64,000 nt of DNA from Amoebidium appalachense (taxonomy: Eukaryota > Ichthyosporea). The notes beneath the pieces were generated by a model. The model was not told the origin of the DNA and ran no database searches. It saw only the letters and a program-made list of their open reading frames with translations. Positions 30,461 to 38,957 of the stretch are shown one piece after another. The DNA lies in contig CAVNZM010000012.1 of NCBI GenBank assembly GCA_963693365.1, positions 3,410,001-3,474,000 of the forward strand, given 5' to 3'. The translations under genes and the position numbers were made by a program. Within the stretch, counting starts at the first letter, position 1, and the number at the start of each line of letters is the position of its first letter.

Positions 30461-31258
30461 CTAAGGCTCGCCTCCCTCTTCCTCGCGCCACTTCTTGGCC
30501 ACATAGCGGCCCACTGTGCTGCTGGTCTTATCCTTTATCCCGTTCTCCACCAGAAATTTGCCCACCGTGACATAGTCCGTCAGCGCGGGCCCCTCCACCG
30601 CTCTAGGCCCACTCGCGGGCACAAGGATGTTGGCAACCGCGTCGTTGAGCAGCATGCGCATGCGCGGGTCCCGCTCCAGGCCAAACTCCTCGAGGAGGCT
30701 GCGGTAGCTCCGGATGTTCTCCACACGCATGCGCCCGTTCTCGATCAGCAAGCGCTCGACCTCGGCCTCCTCCCGCTTCACGCGCAGGCGACGCTCCTCC
30801 TCCAGCTCCTCGCGGCGGCGCTTGCGGTCGGGGGTCTCGTCGGTGCCGTTGCGGAAGAACTCACGCTCCTCGGGGGTGCTGTTGTCGTAGCGGGCCTCGA
30901 TCTCGGGGATGAGGGAGACGTCGCCGGAGAGCAGACGGGCTATGTAGGTGGCACACGTCCTGCGGAACTCGTGGGCGCGCTTGCCGGGGAGCAGGAAGAT
31001 GATCTCGAGGAGGACACGGAAGGGGGCCACATCAGTCTCGTTGCCCTTCCCGTTTATTTTCAACCCGTGAGTCTGCCTCACGAGTTCACTCACGGGTGGA
31101 TCCTTGGTATCCCTCAGGGCCTTCCAGGCTTGGCGAGCAGCATCACGGTTTCCAAGAACAATTGTTGCTGTATCCAACACACTCGCCATCTTGGTACCCT
31201 CGTCAACACGTAGGACACTGCCCTTGAACTGGGGAAACTCCTTCCACAGAAGCGACAT
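30461..31258 (-). CDS. LPGKRAHEFR-family (BRO-like) protein with coiled coil
   Basis: 265 residues. The N-terminal module has MSLLWKEFPQFKGSVLRVD, then TKMASVLD, LKINGKGN and the hallmark LLPGKRAHEFRRTCATYIARLLSGD (about 90-115). A long charged coiled coil follows (RKRRREELEEERRLRVKREEAEVERLL, quoted in part: RREELEEERRLRV), then a C-terminal domain. Three relatives sit nearby (31310, 31802, 38958). Comparable modules occur in BRO/KilA-type regulator families of large DNA viruses, but I cannot name the domain with certainty. The palindromic poly(A) site lies just beyond its end. Confidence 0.65.
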   Translation of the reverse strand: MSLLWKEFPQFKGSVLRVDEGTKMASVLDTATIVLGNRDAARQAWKALRDTKDPPVSELVRQTHGLKINGKGNETDVAPFRVLLEIIFLLPGKRAHEFRRTCATYIARLLSGDVSLIPEIEARYDNSTPEEREFFRNGTDETPDRKRRREELEEERRLRVKREEAEVERLLIENGRMRVENIRSYRSLLEEFGLERDPRMRMLLNDAVANILVPASGPRAVEGPALTDYVTVGKFLVENGIKDKTSSTVGRYVAKKWREEEGGEP

Positions 31259-31309
31259 GTCGCCTTTTTTGTTCTGCTCGCCGACTGACTGGTTCTGCCC
31301 GGCGTTGCT

Positions 31310-31600
31310 CTGTTATACCTTCCACGCCCCTGCTCGCGTCGGCGCTTGCGCTCGGGGGTCTCGGCGGTGCCGTTGCGGAAGAACTCGCGCTCCTCGCGCG
31401 TGCTGCTGTCGAAGCGCGCCTCGATCTCGGGATCAGCGACAGGTCTCCGGCCATCAGGCGCGCGATGTAGGTGGCGCAGGTCTTGCAGAACTCGTGCGCG
31501 CGCTTGCCGGGCAGCAGGAGGATGATCTCGAGCAGGACGGGGAAGGCAGCAACGGGGGTCAGTTTACCAGTGCCATTGATCCGGACATGGGGGCAGCGGC
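31310..31600 (-). pseudogene. Fragment of an LPGKRAHEFR-family gene
   Basis: Minus-strand coding remnant with VRINGTGKLTPVA and LLPGKRAHEFCKTCATYIARLMAGD, then a frame change into low-complexity sequence. The first and last parts of the gene are missing. It lies between the complete copies at 30461 and 31802. Confidence 0.7.
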
Positions 31601-31639
31601 CGCAACCGCGCGTTGGAGTTTGATGAATTGCCTTTTCTC

Positions 31640-31699
31640 GAGCAGGTTTTGGGTGTGACCCCCTGGAACAACGCGGGAGACGTGGGGCATGCGATGTGA
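31640..31699 (+). pseudogene. C-terminal remnant of paralog family A
   Basis: On the plus strand, VTPWNNAGDVGHAM followed by TGA repeats the C-terminal motif of the genes ending at 28553 and 29661. No upstream part of the gene remains. It is followed at once by AATAAA and a strong hairpin, so the 3' end and its terminator were copied as a unit. Confidence 0.6.
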
Positions 31700-31700
31700 A

Positions 31701-31744
31701 GAATAAACCAGGACTGAGAGTCCCCATCTCTCCCCTCTCAGTCC
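31701..31744 (+). terminator. AATAAA plus 10-bp hairpin
   Basis: AATAAA at 31702, then GGACTGAGAG (31711-31720) pairing perfectly with CTCTCAGTCC (31735-31744) across a 14-nt loop. Hairpins at transcript ends are a known feature of several giant virus groups. Confidence 0.6.
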
Positions 31745-31801
31745 CCATCATGATCTTTCCATACCATCGTGCGTGCATGACTGTGACATCAGTGCGATAC
31801 A

Positions 31802-32479
31802 CTACAAACATCCGCGGTTCGCCCCATGAAGTTCCTGCCCCCGCATGGCCACAGACACAATGTCGTTGACCACATTGTACACGCTGAAACCATCTGCATG
31901 CGGATTGTAGCGCAGCCACCGGCACCCAAGCATCCTAGTTATGTGGTTCTGTCGCACCTCCTCGTACACAGGGTCGCGGTTATCATGGTTGTACTCGTCG
32001 CACTCTACCGCAAGGTTGAGAGTAAGGAAGTAGAGGTCGATGCGATATGGTTTGACGTAAAACTGCGGTGAACTCTCAAAGTATGCCGTGCACCGCCGGA
32101 TCACAGATATCGTTTCACTTTCGGTGTAGGTCTGCATCATTATACCAACTGGCAAGTCAAATGCACAAGCCCAAAGGGTTTTTTTGTCGGCTGAAGCTTT
32201 GCAGCCGGGTAGGATGGCAACAACTATCTGGCGTATACCGTTTGGTGATGCTACTGGGGTCGGTCTGCCTTTGCCGTTGATGCGGAGAACAACAAAAGCT
32301 TTTGGATCAGACGACTGGAACCGCTGCCATGCCTTCTTGGCTGCCTCGTTGCTCTCCAGAATCAACTGCAGAACATCAAGGACACTGGCCATCTTACTGG
32401 CCTTGTCGATACGGACTTGGGCGCCCTTGGACTGTGGGAAGTCCTTGAAAAGAAGCGACATGTTCTGTTCGACAGTCAT
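31802..32479 (-). CDS. BRO-like module fused to a PD-(D/E)XK endonuclease (DUF559-type)
   Basis: 225 residues. The N-terminal half matches the family at 30461 and 38958 (KMASVLD, LRINGKGRPTPVA, and a degenerate LPGCKASADKK). The C-terminal half is a DUF559/VSR-like nuclease fold: YRIDLYF (Asp148), AVECDEYNHDNRDP (Glu159, Asp161, Glu162), then GCRWLRYNPHADGF. This C-terminal nuclease is often attached to MSV199/BRO proteins of large DNA viruses. Probably nicks or cleaves DNA, in repair, recombination or homing; the active-site pattern looks complete. Confidence 0.7.
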   Translation of the reverse strand: MTVEQNMSLLFKDFPQSKGAQVRIDKASKMASVLDVLQLILESNEAAKKAWQRFQSSDPKAFVVLRINGKGRPTPVASPNGIRQIVVAILPGCKASADKKTLWACAFDLPVGIMMQTYTESETISVIRRCTAYFESSPQFYVKPYRIDLYFLTLNLAVECDEYNHDNRDPVYEEVRQNHITRMLGCRWLRYNPHADGFSVYNVVNDIVSVAMRGQELHGANRGCL

Positions 32480-32519
32480 GGTGTGCGAGACTGGGTGAGT
32501 TTATTCGCGTGTGGCCCTT

Positions 32520-33056
32520 TTATGCCCTCTCTGGCTCGTGTGTGCTTTCGTGGTGTTCTAGGAAGTTGCTTCTGTTGGTACCATAACCACACCCTGCACG
32601 CGAACACCTGTACTTGTATGCATCTGTGTGGTGTCGGACATGCACTGCCAAGTTGGATTTGCACCGGGCACGGTGAGTGCATCCCTGCACCGGGCATGCA
32701 TACGGGCGAGTGGCAGTATGCTTCATTATATGGCGGCGCAGATGAGTGCTACAGGTGGCGTTGTAAGAACATCCTTGCACGGTGCACGGATACAAATAGG
32801 CGCCTGTGTGTGACTGTACGTGTCTCTCCAGACCCTGCGCACTCCTGTATCGCTTGCTGCATCCCTCTTTAGGGCATACGTGTCGTTTGATTCCCGCATG
32901 CATGTCTACATGCCCGGCCATGTTGCCGTTCCGCTTGGTGCTATATCCACACCCGTCCACCGTGCAGCGATACACCTTATATGTCAGACCAGGATCCTGC
33001 TTGCTGGACACAGCGGAACACATCCCTCTATTAGGCACACAAAATACTGGATTCAC
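32520..33056 (-). CDS. C2H2 zinc-finger protein (five fingers)
   Basis: 178 residues (alternative ATG at 33023). Five consecutive C2H2 fingers of the C-x4-C-x12-H-x3-4-H type (CTVDGC, CPKEGC, CTVQGC, CPVQGC, CSRAGC), i.e. the TFIIIA/ZIC-like spacing in which four residues separate the cysteines. Such arrays bind DNA. It is divergent from the helicase gene, with only 33 bp between outermost starts, so both probably share a promoter. Candidate viral transcription regulator. Confidence 0.85.
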   Translation of the reverse strand: MNPVFCVPNRGMCSAVSSKQDPGLTYKVYRCTVDGCGYSTKRNGNMAGHVDMHAGIKRHVCPKEGCSKRYRSAQGLERHVQSHTGAYLYPCTVQGCSYNATCSTHLRRHIMKHTATRPYACPVQGCTHRARCKSNLAVHVRHHTDAYKYRCSRAGCGYGTNRSNFLEHHESTHEPERA

Positions 33057-33089
33057 AAATCCAGGTCCAAAAAATATTATCTATACCCT

Positions 33090-35162
33090 ATGACAATGGC
33101 ATCTACCAAAACCATGCACCAGGGACAGGGCAGGGACGCCGACAAGGAGGGCGCCGACAAGAAGACGGAATATGAGGTTTGCTGCGAAGGTGCAGACCAA
33201 CCCCTGCAGGCCAACCAAGGACTCTCACGCCGCAGTGCCTGTCCGGATTGGTACCTCGCGGTGTTCGCGCCCCAGGGGTCCCGCGAAGTTACGGTGGACA
33301 ACGAGCCATTTGGGCACAAGGACCTCGTCGACTCCCTCAAGCGACAGTTTGGCGTGGTTTATGCTGAAATAACCACGCGACAGTCCAAGCGCCACAAGAC
33401 CGCACACTACGAGTGCAACACCCGCCACCCACCTCCCGGGCCAAACAGGGCCGCGCTCAAGTCGTGGGCAAAGGAGAAATTTCCTTCCGCCAATAGGGTA
33501 GTGATGAACCCAATCCTTGACTGGACGTCCGCGACCCACTGGAGCCAGGGGGCCCACACGACCGTCTATGGCGCAGCTGCAAGCACGGCTGCCGTGCCCA
33601 CCGCGGCTGCTAAGAAAGATCAGAAACGGGAGACCCTCATCGAGGAGGTGTTCAGGGTTTTGGAGCGGGAATCAACCGATCCTCACGGCGGATACGAGTT
33701 TATGCCCGACCTGCTGCCAACCACCTGGCAAGAAACCGAGCTCGTCGAGTATCTGCAGAAGTGGGTGGGGAAGATCAACGGCACGTCCCTCTACCTCTTG
33801 AAGGTCTGGTGTCACGACAAGGGCGTGTACACACTCAAGACGTTGACCGAGAAGGACATGCGCTGCACCATGCAGGGCTTCGTGGTCGAGTGGATGGAGG
33901 GTGAGGGTGGGGAGATCAAAAGGACGTACACCGGCCTCGACTTCATGACGGGACGACACGTTCCGCGTTATGCGGGAGCCGTGTTCGACCCCGCGTCGCC
34001 CCATCCCAAGACAGGAGAGACCAACCCCAAGTACCGCCAAGGTGCCATGTTCACGTACAACTTCTTCCGTGGTTTCCCCATCAAGTACACCGAAGGATTC
34101 CGTTACATGGGTCCAGGCTGCCCCATGATCCCCTACCCTACTGGCCAGAAGGTTGTCGTGATGCCGGATGAGCTCCTTGAGAAATACCGTGTACGGGAGT
34201 ACGGTGGCATCGAGATGTTCACACGCCACGCATTCGAGGTGCTTGCCGATGGCAACGCTGAGGCATTCGAATACCTTCTCCAGTGGGTGGCCCAGATCTT
34301 CCAGTACCCCGACACCAAGTCTGGAGCGGCAGTACTCGTCAAGTCAGTCCAAGGAACCGGGAAAAACGTCTTCTTCGACGTACTCAAGGCGCTGGTAGGC
34401 TCGGAATACTACGCGTACGTGAAAAACAAGGAACACATATCCAGCAAGTTCAACGCCCATCTCAACCACAAACTACTGGCAGTCATCGACGAGTGTGTTT
34501 TCGGTGGGTGCCACGAGGCGAACAATCTCATCAAAAGTCTAATCACACAAGAAGACAGCCTTTTGGAGAAGAAGGGCGTGGACGGCATCTACACCAAAAA
34601 CTACGAGCGCTACGTCTTCCTGTCAAATGAAGACTGGCCGGTTCGTGTGGAGCTATCCGATCGGAGGTTCATATGTCTCGAGGCGAACGGCGCCAGGGTG
34701 GGTCAGCTCCGGTACTTCGACGAGTTCGTCAAATTTCACCGGCAGCCGGAGGTGTTGGAGGCACTGTTCCACTTCTTCCTGGACCTCCCCGATGTCCCTA
34801 AGACAATGCCACCGCCCCCCCATACCAAGCTCAAGCAACAGCTCATGGAGAAGAGTCTGCCGCTAGAAATACAATTTCTGAGGGACATCGCCCAAGGAGC
34901 CGACGGAACACAAGACTTCGGAATCGCGGATGGGTGCTGGGTAACAGCCACTGGCATGGCTGAACGGATGCGAATGTGGGCCGACGCCAACATGCTCGAC
35001 AGTCGGCGGGTGGTGGGCATCAAGAGGTTGGGATCGACGCTGACACAGGTGTTTGGAGAGGCGCTGCATGTACCGCTACGCGAATCGGTGGCAGTGGGGG
35101 CAGTGTCTAAGACATCGCGCGCTTATCGAGTTTCGTTCTCGAAGATACTTTCGCATAAGTGA
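33090..35162 (+). CDS. SF3 helicase of the D5/DUF5906 type (replication helicase)
   Basis: 690 residues from ATG at 33090 (the frame is open to 32820, but that part overlaps the divergent zinc-finger gene). The C-terminal half has Walker A GTGKN (about 422), Walker B LLAVIDECVF (about 466), sensor-like SNEDWPVRV (about 512) and the arginine finger region SDRRF, as in D5-like primase-helicases of Nucleocytoviricota and related viruses. The N-terminal 300 residues are divergent and I do not see a recognisable archaeo-eukaryotic primase active site. Expected to unwind DNA at the replication fork as a hexamer. Confidence 0.88.
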   Translation: MTMASTKTMHQGQGRDADKEGADKKTEYEVCCEGADQPLQANQGLSRRSACPDWYLAVFAPQGSREVTVDNEPFGHKDLVDSLKRQFGVVYAEITTRQSKRHKTAHYECNTRHPPPGPNRAALKSWAKEKFPSANRVVMNPILDWTSATHWSQGAHTTVYGAAASTAAVPTAAAKKDQKRETLIEEVFRVLERESTDPHGGYEFMPDLLPTTWQETELVEYLQKWVGKINGTSLYLLKVWCHDKGVYTLKTLTEKDMRCTMQGFVVEWMEGEGGEIKRTYTGLDFMTGRHVPRYAGAVFDPASPHPKTGETNPKYRQGAMFTYNFFRGFPIKYTEGFRYMGPGCPMIPYPTGQKVVVMPDELLEKYRVREYGGIEMFTRHAFEVLADGNAEAFEYLLQWVAQIFQYPDTKSGAAVLVKSVQGTGKNVFFDVLKALVGSEYYAYVKNKEHISSKFNAHLNHKLLAVIDECVFGGCHEANNLIKSLITQEDSLLEKKGVDGIYTKNYERYVFLSNEDWPVRVELSDRRFICLEANGARVGQLRYFDEFVKFHRQPEVLEALFHFFLDLPDVPKTMPPPPHTKLKQQLMEKSLPLEIQFLRDIAQGADGTQDFGIADGCWVTATGMAERMRMWADANMLDSRRVVGIKRLGSTLTQVFGEALHVPLRESVAVGAVSKTSRAYRVSFSKILSHK

Positions 35163-35612
35163 TCGCCTGGCCCAGGTTCCTTTCAGCAACTTCGGCCACT
35201 TGGTGGTAGCTTGGGGTTTGCGCAAACAGTTTAACGAAGCCATCCGATTGGTTTCTTGGTTTAACGGGCGTGTTTCATTGGTTGCTTGGTGATTTGGTAA
35301 CTTCGGTAGGTTGGGTAGGTTCTTGGAGAGGTCCCCCCAAACACACATCGTTGGTGTTCGTTTTGTTTTTGCCCCAGCCCGACTCAACCCCAAAACAACC
35401 CACTGAACCTACCCAACCTACTATTTATAAGTAAAATCGACGTTTGGGTCTAAATCTACTAATTGAAATCGCGATTACTGTTGGTAGGTTGGTGGTAACT
35501 TGGGCAGGTTGGTGGTGTGTCGGTGGTTTTGTTGTGATTGGTGTTATATCGGATTCATAACACCCCGACTGGCTTATAATATATAAATGAATCGTTTTTT
35601 TTGTACGCTATT
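35163..35612 (+). promoter_or_regulatory. Intergenic region with GGTAGGTTGG repeats, ATTGG boxes and TATA
   Basis: ATTGG boxes at 35249, 35277 and 35538; several GGTAGGTTGG/GGTGG elements; TATA-like TATAATATATAAATG at 35576, 35 bp upstream of the small frame at 35613. No gene seen. Confidence 0.5.
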
Positions 35613-35750
35613 ATGATGGCTTCGTATGATGACGCGTCGGTCAGAGATCGGTTAGCCAGGATTGAGGGGGGGAGTGCGAAGTGGCCACGCCAACCGGCCG
35701 GATCGACCTGCTACACCATCAGAAGCTCGGTCCGGGCATTGATGACGTGA
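35613..35750 (+). pseudogene. Short frame ending at a poly-C tract; possibly the start of a lost fibre gene
   Basis: 45 codons after a good TATA box. Its VRDRLARIEG resembles the MADRLARL start of the fibre-like genes at 59556 and 59522, so this may be the 5' stub of a relative cut off by the low-complexity cassette that begins 2 bp after its stop. The resemblance is short and weak. Confidence 0.35.
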
Positions 35751-35752
35751 CA

Positions 35753-36117
35753 CCCCCCCCCCCCCCGGGCCCTGGGTGGCTGGGGGTGGCTGGGAGGGGC
35801 ACACAAGGAACCAACAAAGGAACCACCGGAACCCTCGCACCCACGAGGCGCACGAGGCCCACGAGGCCCGCGAGGCACACGAGGCGTGCGAGGCCCGCGA
35901 GGCACACGAGGCGTGCGAGGCCCACGAGGCCCACGAGGCGTGCGAGGCCCACGAGGCCCACGAGGCCCGCGAGGCACACGGGCCCCTCGGGCGGCCCCTC
36001 GGGGCCTGAGGTGGGCCCGAGAGACAGCAGACAACAAACAGTATGTCAAGACAAGATGACAAGTAAAGTGACAAGCGATGCAATCGGCCACAGGGGGGGG
36101 GGGGGGAGGGGGGGGGG
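35753..36117. repeat. Second low-complexity cassette bounded by poly-C and poly-G
   Basis: 14 C (35753-35766), then GGGTGGCTGGG repeats, an array of 9-bp units CACGAGGC(C/G) (about 35843-35985), a CGGGCGGCCCCTC stretch, a short AT-richer piece, and G runs (36093-36106 and 36108-36117). The 9-bp array matches the one in the cassette at 15856-16647. Confidence 0.85.
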
Positions 36118-36188
36118 CATGGTTTGAGAATATTGGTTTATTGTCGACTGGGAGGGGGCCACAGGCACCGCCCCGAACACAGTCGGGT

Positions 36189-36593
36189 TTATTCGGCGTC
36201 TGTCAGCTGCGGCTCGAGTTCACGATGGCGGCGCTTTCCCAGGGGGCGGTCGTCTAAAGTGCGCTGGATTTCAAGCAAGGCCTGATTGATGACATCTTTC
36301 TCCCTGCGCAGCCTTATGATCTCCGCACCGAGGCCCCTTATACCGTGGCAGATAACAGAGGTGACGTCGCTGGGTTCGGGCCGGGTACGGAGATCGGGGG
36401 TGACGATGCCGTTGGTCACGGATCCCCAGACGGCGCACAAGCGTTCAAATGGGGGGTCCGTGCTCTTGCTGTGAGCCATCAGCTGGACGAGCCTGGTCTT
36501 TTCGTCCTCGGTCAGCCGCGCGACATCCGGGTAGGCCAGGCGGATGGTGTCCAAGATCATGTCAGTGTCTATATCCATGGTGGTGTATGACAT
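36189..36593 (-). CDS. Hypothetical protein, 134 residues
   Basis: Start at 36593 chosen because a TATA box (GTATATAAAC, reverse strand, 36632-36640) lies about 40 bp upstream; longer open frame has no support. Predicted mostly helical: [16 protein letters not shown] and a C-terminal segment ([23 protein letters not shown]) that would form a coiled coil. AATAAA is present just after the stop on this strand. Confidence 0.6.
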   Translation of the reverse strand: MSYTTMDIDTDMILDTIRLAYPDVARLTEDEKTRLVQLMAHSKSTDPPFERLCAVWGSVTNGIVTPDLRTRPEPSDVTSVICHGIRGLGAEIIRLRREKDVINQALLEIQRTLDDRPLGKRRHRELEPQLTDAE

Positions 36594-36760
36594 GTGTGCA
36601 TGTGATGATGAAATGTGCTGTCGTGTGGTGTTTATATACACGCGATATGCGTAGGCCCCACCAATCAGAGATGCCCTCCAACCCATCAACCAATGAATGG
36701 TGAAGCAGATTCCGAATCTACCAATCCGAATCTACTGGGGGCAAGGGCATAATTGGATTG

Positions 36761-36931
36761 GTAGATCTCAACACGTCGACCAATCACACATCTCGTGACC
36801 TGAAATCGCGCCTACAGGTAGATCTCAACACGTCGACCAATCACACATCTCGAGACCTGAAATCGCGCCTACAGGTAGATCTCAACACGTCGACCAATCA
36901 CACATCTCGAGACCTGAAATCGCGCCTATAA
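36761..36931 (-). repeat. Three tandem 57-bp units with CCAAT
   Basis: Units at 36761, 36818 and 36875, each with CGTCGACCAATCACAC. The last ends in GCCTATAAAC, creating a TATA-like box. The array lies between two minus-strand genes, upstream of the one starting at 36593. Confidence 0.85.
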
Positions 36932-36934
36932 ACA

Positions 36935-38536
36935 TTACATAATGGGGCACACGATGATTTCCTCCTTGTCGTCGTCTTGGGCGTACCTCTCGTTGAGGAT
37001 TCGAATGGCCTGGGCGCGGGCCGGGGCAGACGGCGAGACGTGGGCGAAGAACGTGAGAAAGTCGCGGTCCTGGTAGCTCAGGAGCGTGGCCATCGGCCCA
37101 GACTCGTATCTTGCAATCAGACCCACCATCTGGCGCCACAGGGGATACGCGTCGTTGGGCTTCGTGGATTTAGGATCTCTGTCCAGATCGGCTATGCCGA
37201 ATTGCGCAATTCCTGCGCCGTAGGCGAGGCACATCTCTAGGCGGTTCGGGGGCGCGCCGTCGCCGTGTGGCCCTTCCTCAGAGCTGAGCGGGTCTTCGAA
37301 GTTGATGCCCCGCTTGTCGGCAACCATCACGCAGTTATCGGACAGGATGGCGGTCAGCCGGGGCGTGTTGATGATGTACTCGTCACGAACGGGGTCCTTG
37401 ACGACCATGCTGGCCTTGTAGTCGTCGAGCTGCTCGCAGGCTTCGAAGGAGGTGTCAACACCGGGGCCTTCGAAGGAATCGTCGCTGGCGCGCACGCGCA
37501 GCCACAGGGACGCGGTGGGGCGGGTCGTCGGGGGCTGGTTGGGGGCGTCGGTGCCCGGGGCAGAGGGATCGCTGGGGTCGGCAAGCTTCGAGCGCTTGGG
37601 GGGCGGAGAACGTGGCTCGCCGGGCTCGTGGGGCTTGTCGGTGGCCGGCCCCCCGCTGGTGGACTTGGATTGGGGTTCCAGATCGGGCCGGCCGTTGAAC
37701 ATGGCGTGGACGATCGCCAACAGCGCGCCGCGGTTAAGGAAGGCACGACCGCGGACTGTACTGGGGTCGTGCTGGCCCAGCGCAAAGACGAGGCGCAGCT
37801 TGGGCCACCCGCCAGGTAACCACGGTTCGCGGTACGAGCGGCCGCGAATGTACCCTTCGACGACCGGCTCAATGTGCAGGTAGACCGCGTCGGCGTCCGC
37901 GACGCCGTCGATGGCTTCGAAGGGGGTGGGGATCTCGTTGGCGTGGTCGTCCGAGAAACTCGTGATGTTGAAGTAGCGACCGTCATCGGTCTTGAAGAGG
38001 ACCAGTCGGCTCAGGAGCTCGGGTCTTTCGTTGTACGAGTTATGCCCCGGGACGCGGTAAACGACAGCGACGGCGAGGCCACCCAGCTTGAACCCTGCGG
38101 CGTCCATCTGGCGCTTGGCCTCGGCCAGGTCGAGCGCAAAGGGATCCTCGAGGGAGGGGGGCGTGAGATTCAGGTACCGCCCGACGTGCCTGGTGTGATC
38201 GTCAGGGTCCTCGTCGGAGAAGGGATCTTGCATTGATTCATACGTGTCTTCGAGCTTCTCGTAGAACATATGGTAAAGACTGGCTTTCAGTTGGGCGGCG
38301 GTCATGTTGCAAAAGCCGATCGGAGAGTGCGCGTGCTCGTCGCGTAGGGTAATGCGGACTCGCATTGCCGGATCAAGAGAACCTAGGTACTTTCTCCATT
38401 TAGCAGTCTCCTGCTTGTGATCGCGAATGTTGGTGGTGGCGGGTACGTCCTGGGGATCGCTGACGGCGACGAGACACTCCAAGTCGGCGCCATCGCACCT
38501 TACAAAGGAACCCTTCCACTGATCCACGAACGCCAT
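36935..38536 (-). CDS. Large hypothetical protein, 533 residues
   Basis: Start at 38536 (MAFVDQWKGSF); an in-frame ATG lies 24 bp upstream. Two globular parts (about 1-285 and 375-533) flank a disordered linker rich in Pro, Ser and Asp with a basic cluster (PPPKRSKLADPSDPS, about 320-335), which could be a nuclear localisation signal. No catalytic motif recognised. Its stop at 36935 abuts the 57-bp array. Upstream (38561-38780) are several ATTGG/CCAAT boxes. Confidence 0.7.
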   Translation of the reverse strand: MAFVDQWKGSFVRCDGADLECLVAVSDPQDVPATTNIRDHKQETAKWRKYLGSLDPAMRVRITLRDEHAHSPIGFCNMTAAQLKASLYHMFYEKLEDTYESMQDPFSDEDPDDHTRHVGRYLNLTPPSLEDPFALDLAEAKRQMDAAGFKLGGLAVAVVYRVPGHNSYNERPELLSRLVLFKTDDGRYFNITSFSDDHANEIPTPFEAIDGVADADAVYLHIEPVVEGYIRGRSYREPWLPGGWPKLRLVFALGQHDPSTVRGRAFLNRGALLAIVHAMFNGRPDLEPQSKSTSGGPATDKPHEPGEPRSPPPKRSKLADPSDPSAPGTDAPNQPPTTRPTASLWLRVRASDDSFEGPGVDTSFEACEQLDDYKASMVVKDPVRDEYIINTPRLTAILSDNCVMVADKRGINFEDPLSSEEGPHGDGAPPNRLEMCLAYGAGIAQFGIADLDRDPKSTKPNDAYPLWRQMVGLIARYESGPMATLLSYQDRDFLTFFAHVSPSAPARAQAIRILNERYAQDDDKEEIIVCPIM

Positions 38537-38957
38537 GACACAGATAAGGATTAAAACCAATGAAAAGCAACAAGCATGCTTGAATGCACGTGTGGACTGA
38601 CCTTTATTGGCACACGAGGGCGCGTTTTATGCCATGACGGCCGCGTCTGATTGGCCGTTCGTGTTGATCCAATCGCATCCGCGGTTTCATGAGCGCGGCA
38701 AACGCTTTTGATTGGATCACGGGACAGCCAACCAATCCAGAACCACCACCCGCATGACCGAGATCTACAGATACAGTTGAACCTACCATCCTTTCCTAAA
38801 CTTGCCAACATGACCACGGGTCATGAAAGGAGCTAGGCTAGTGGCATGGTCATGCAAGGTTACAAGAACCTTGGCCTATACCGGCAGAGGCCCGTGGCTG
38901 CCCACGGGCCGCGTACATGAGCGAATAAATATGTTGCGAGTCCCATTGACATCTCTG

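Noticed and set aside
35719-36127. Frames rich in GPRGPRTPR or [10 protein letters not shown] over 35.7-36.1 kb
   Set aside because: Collagen-like appearance is produced by the 9-bp CACGAGGC array; not counted as a collagen-like protein.
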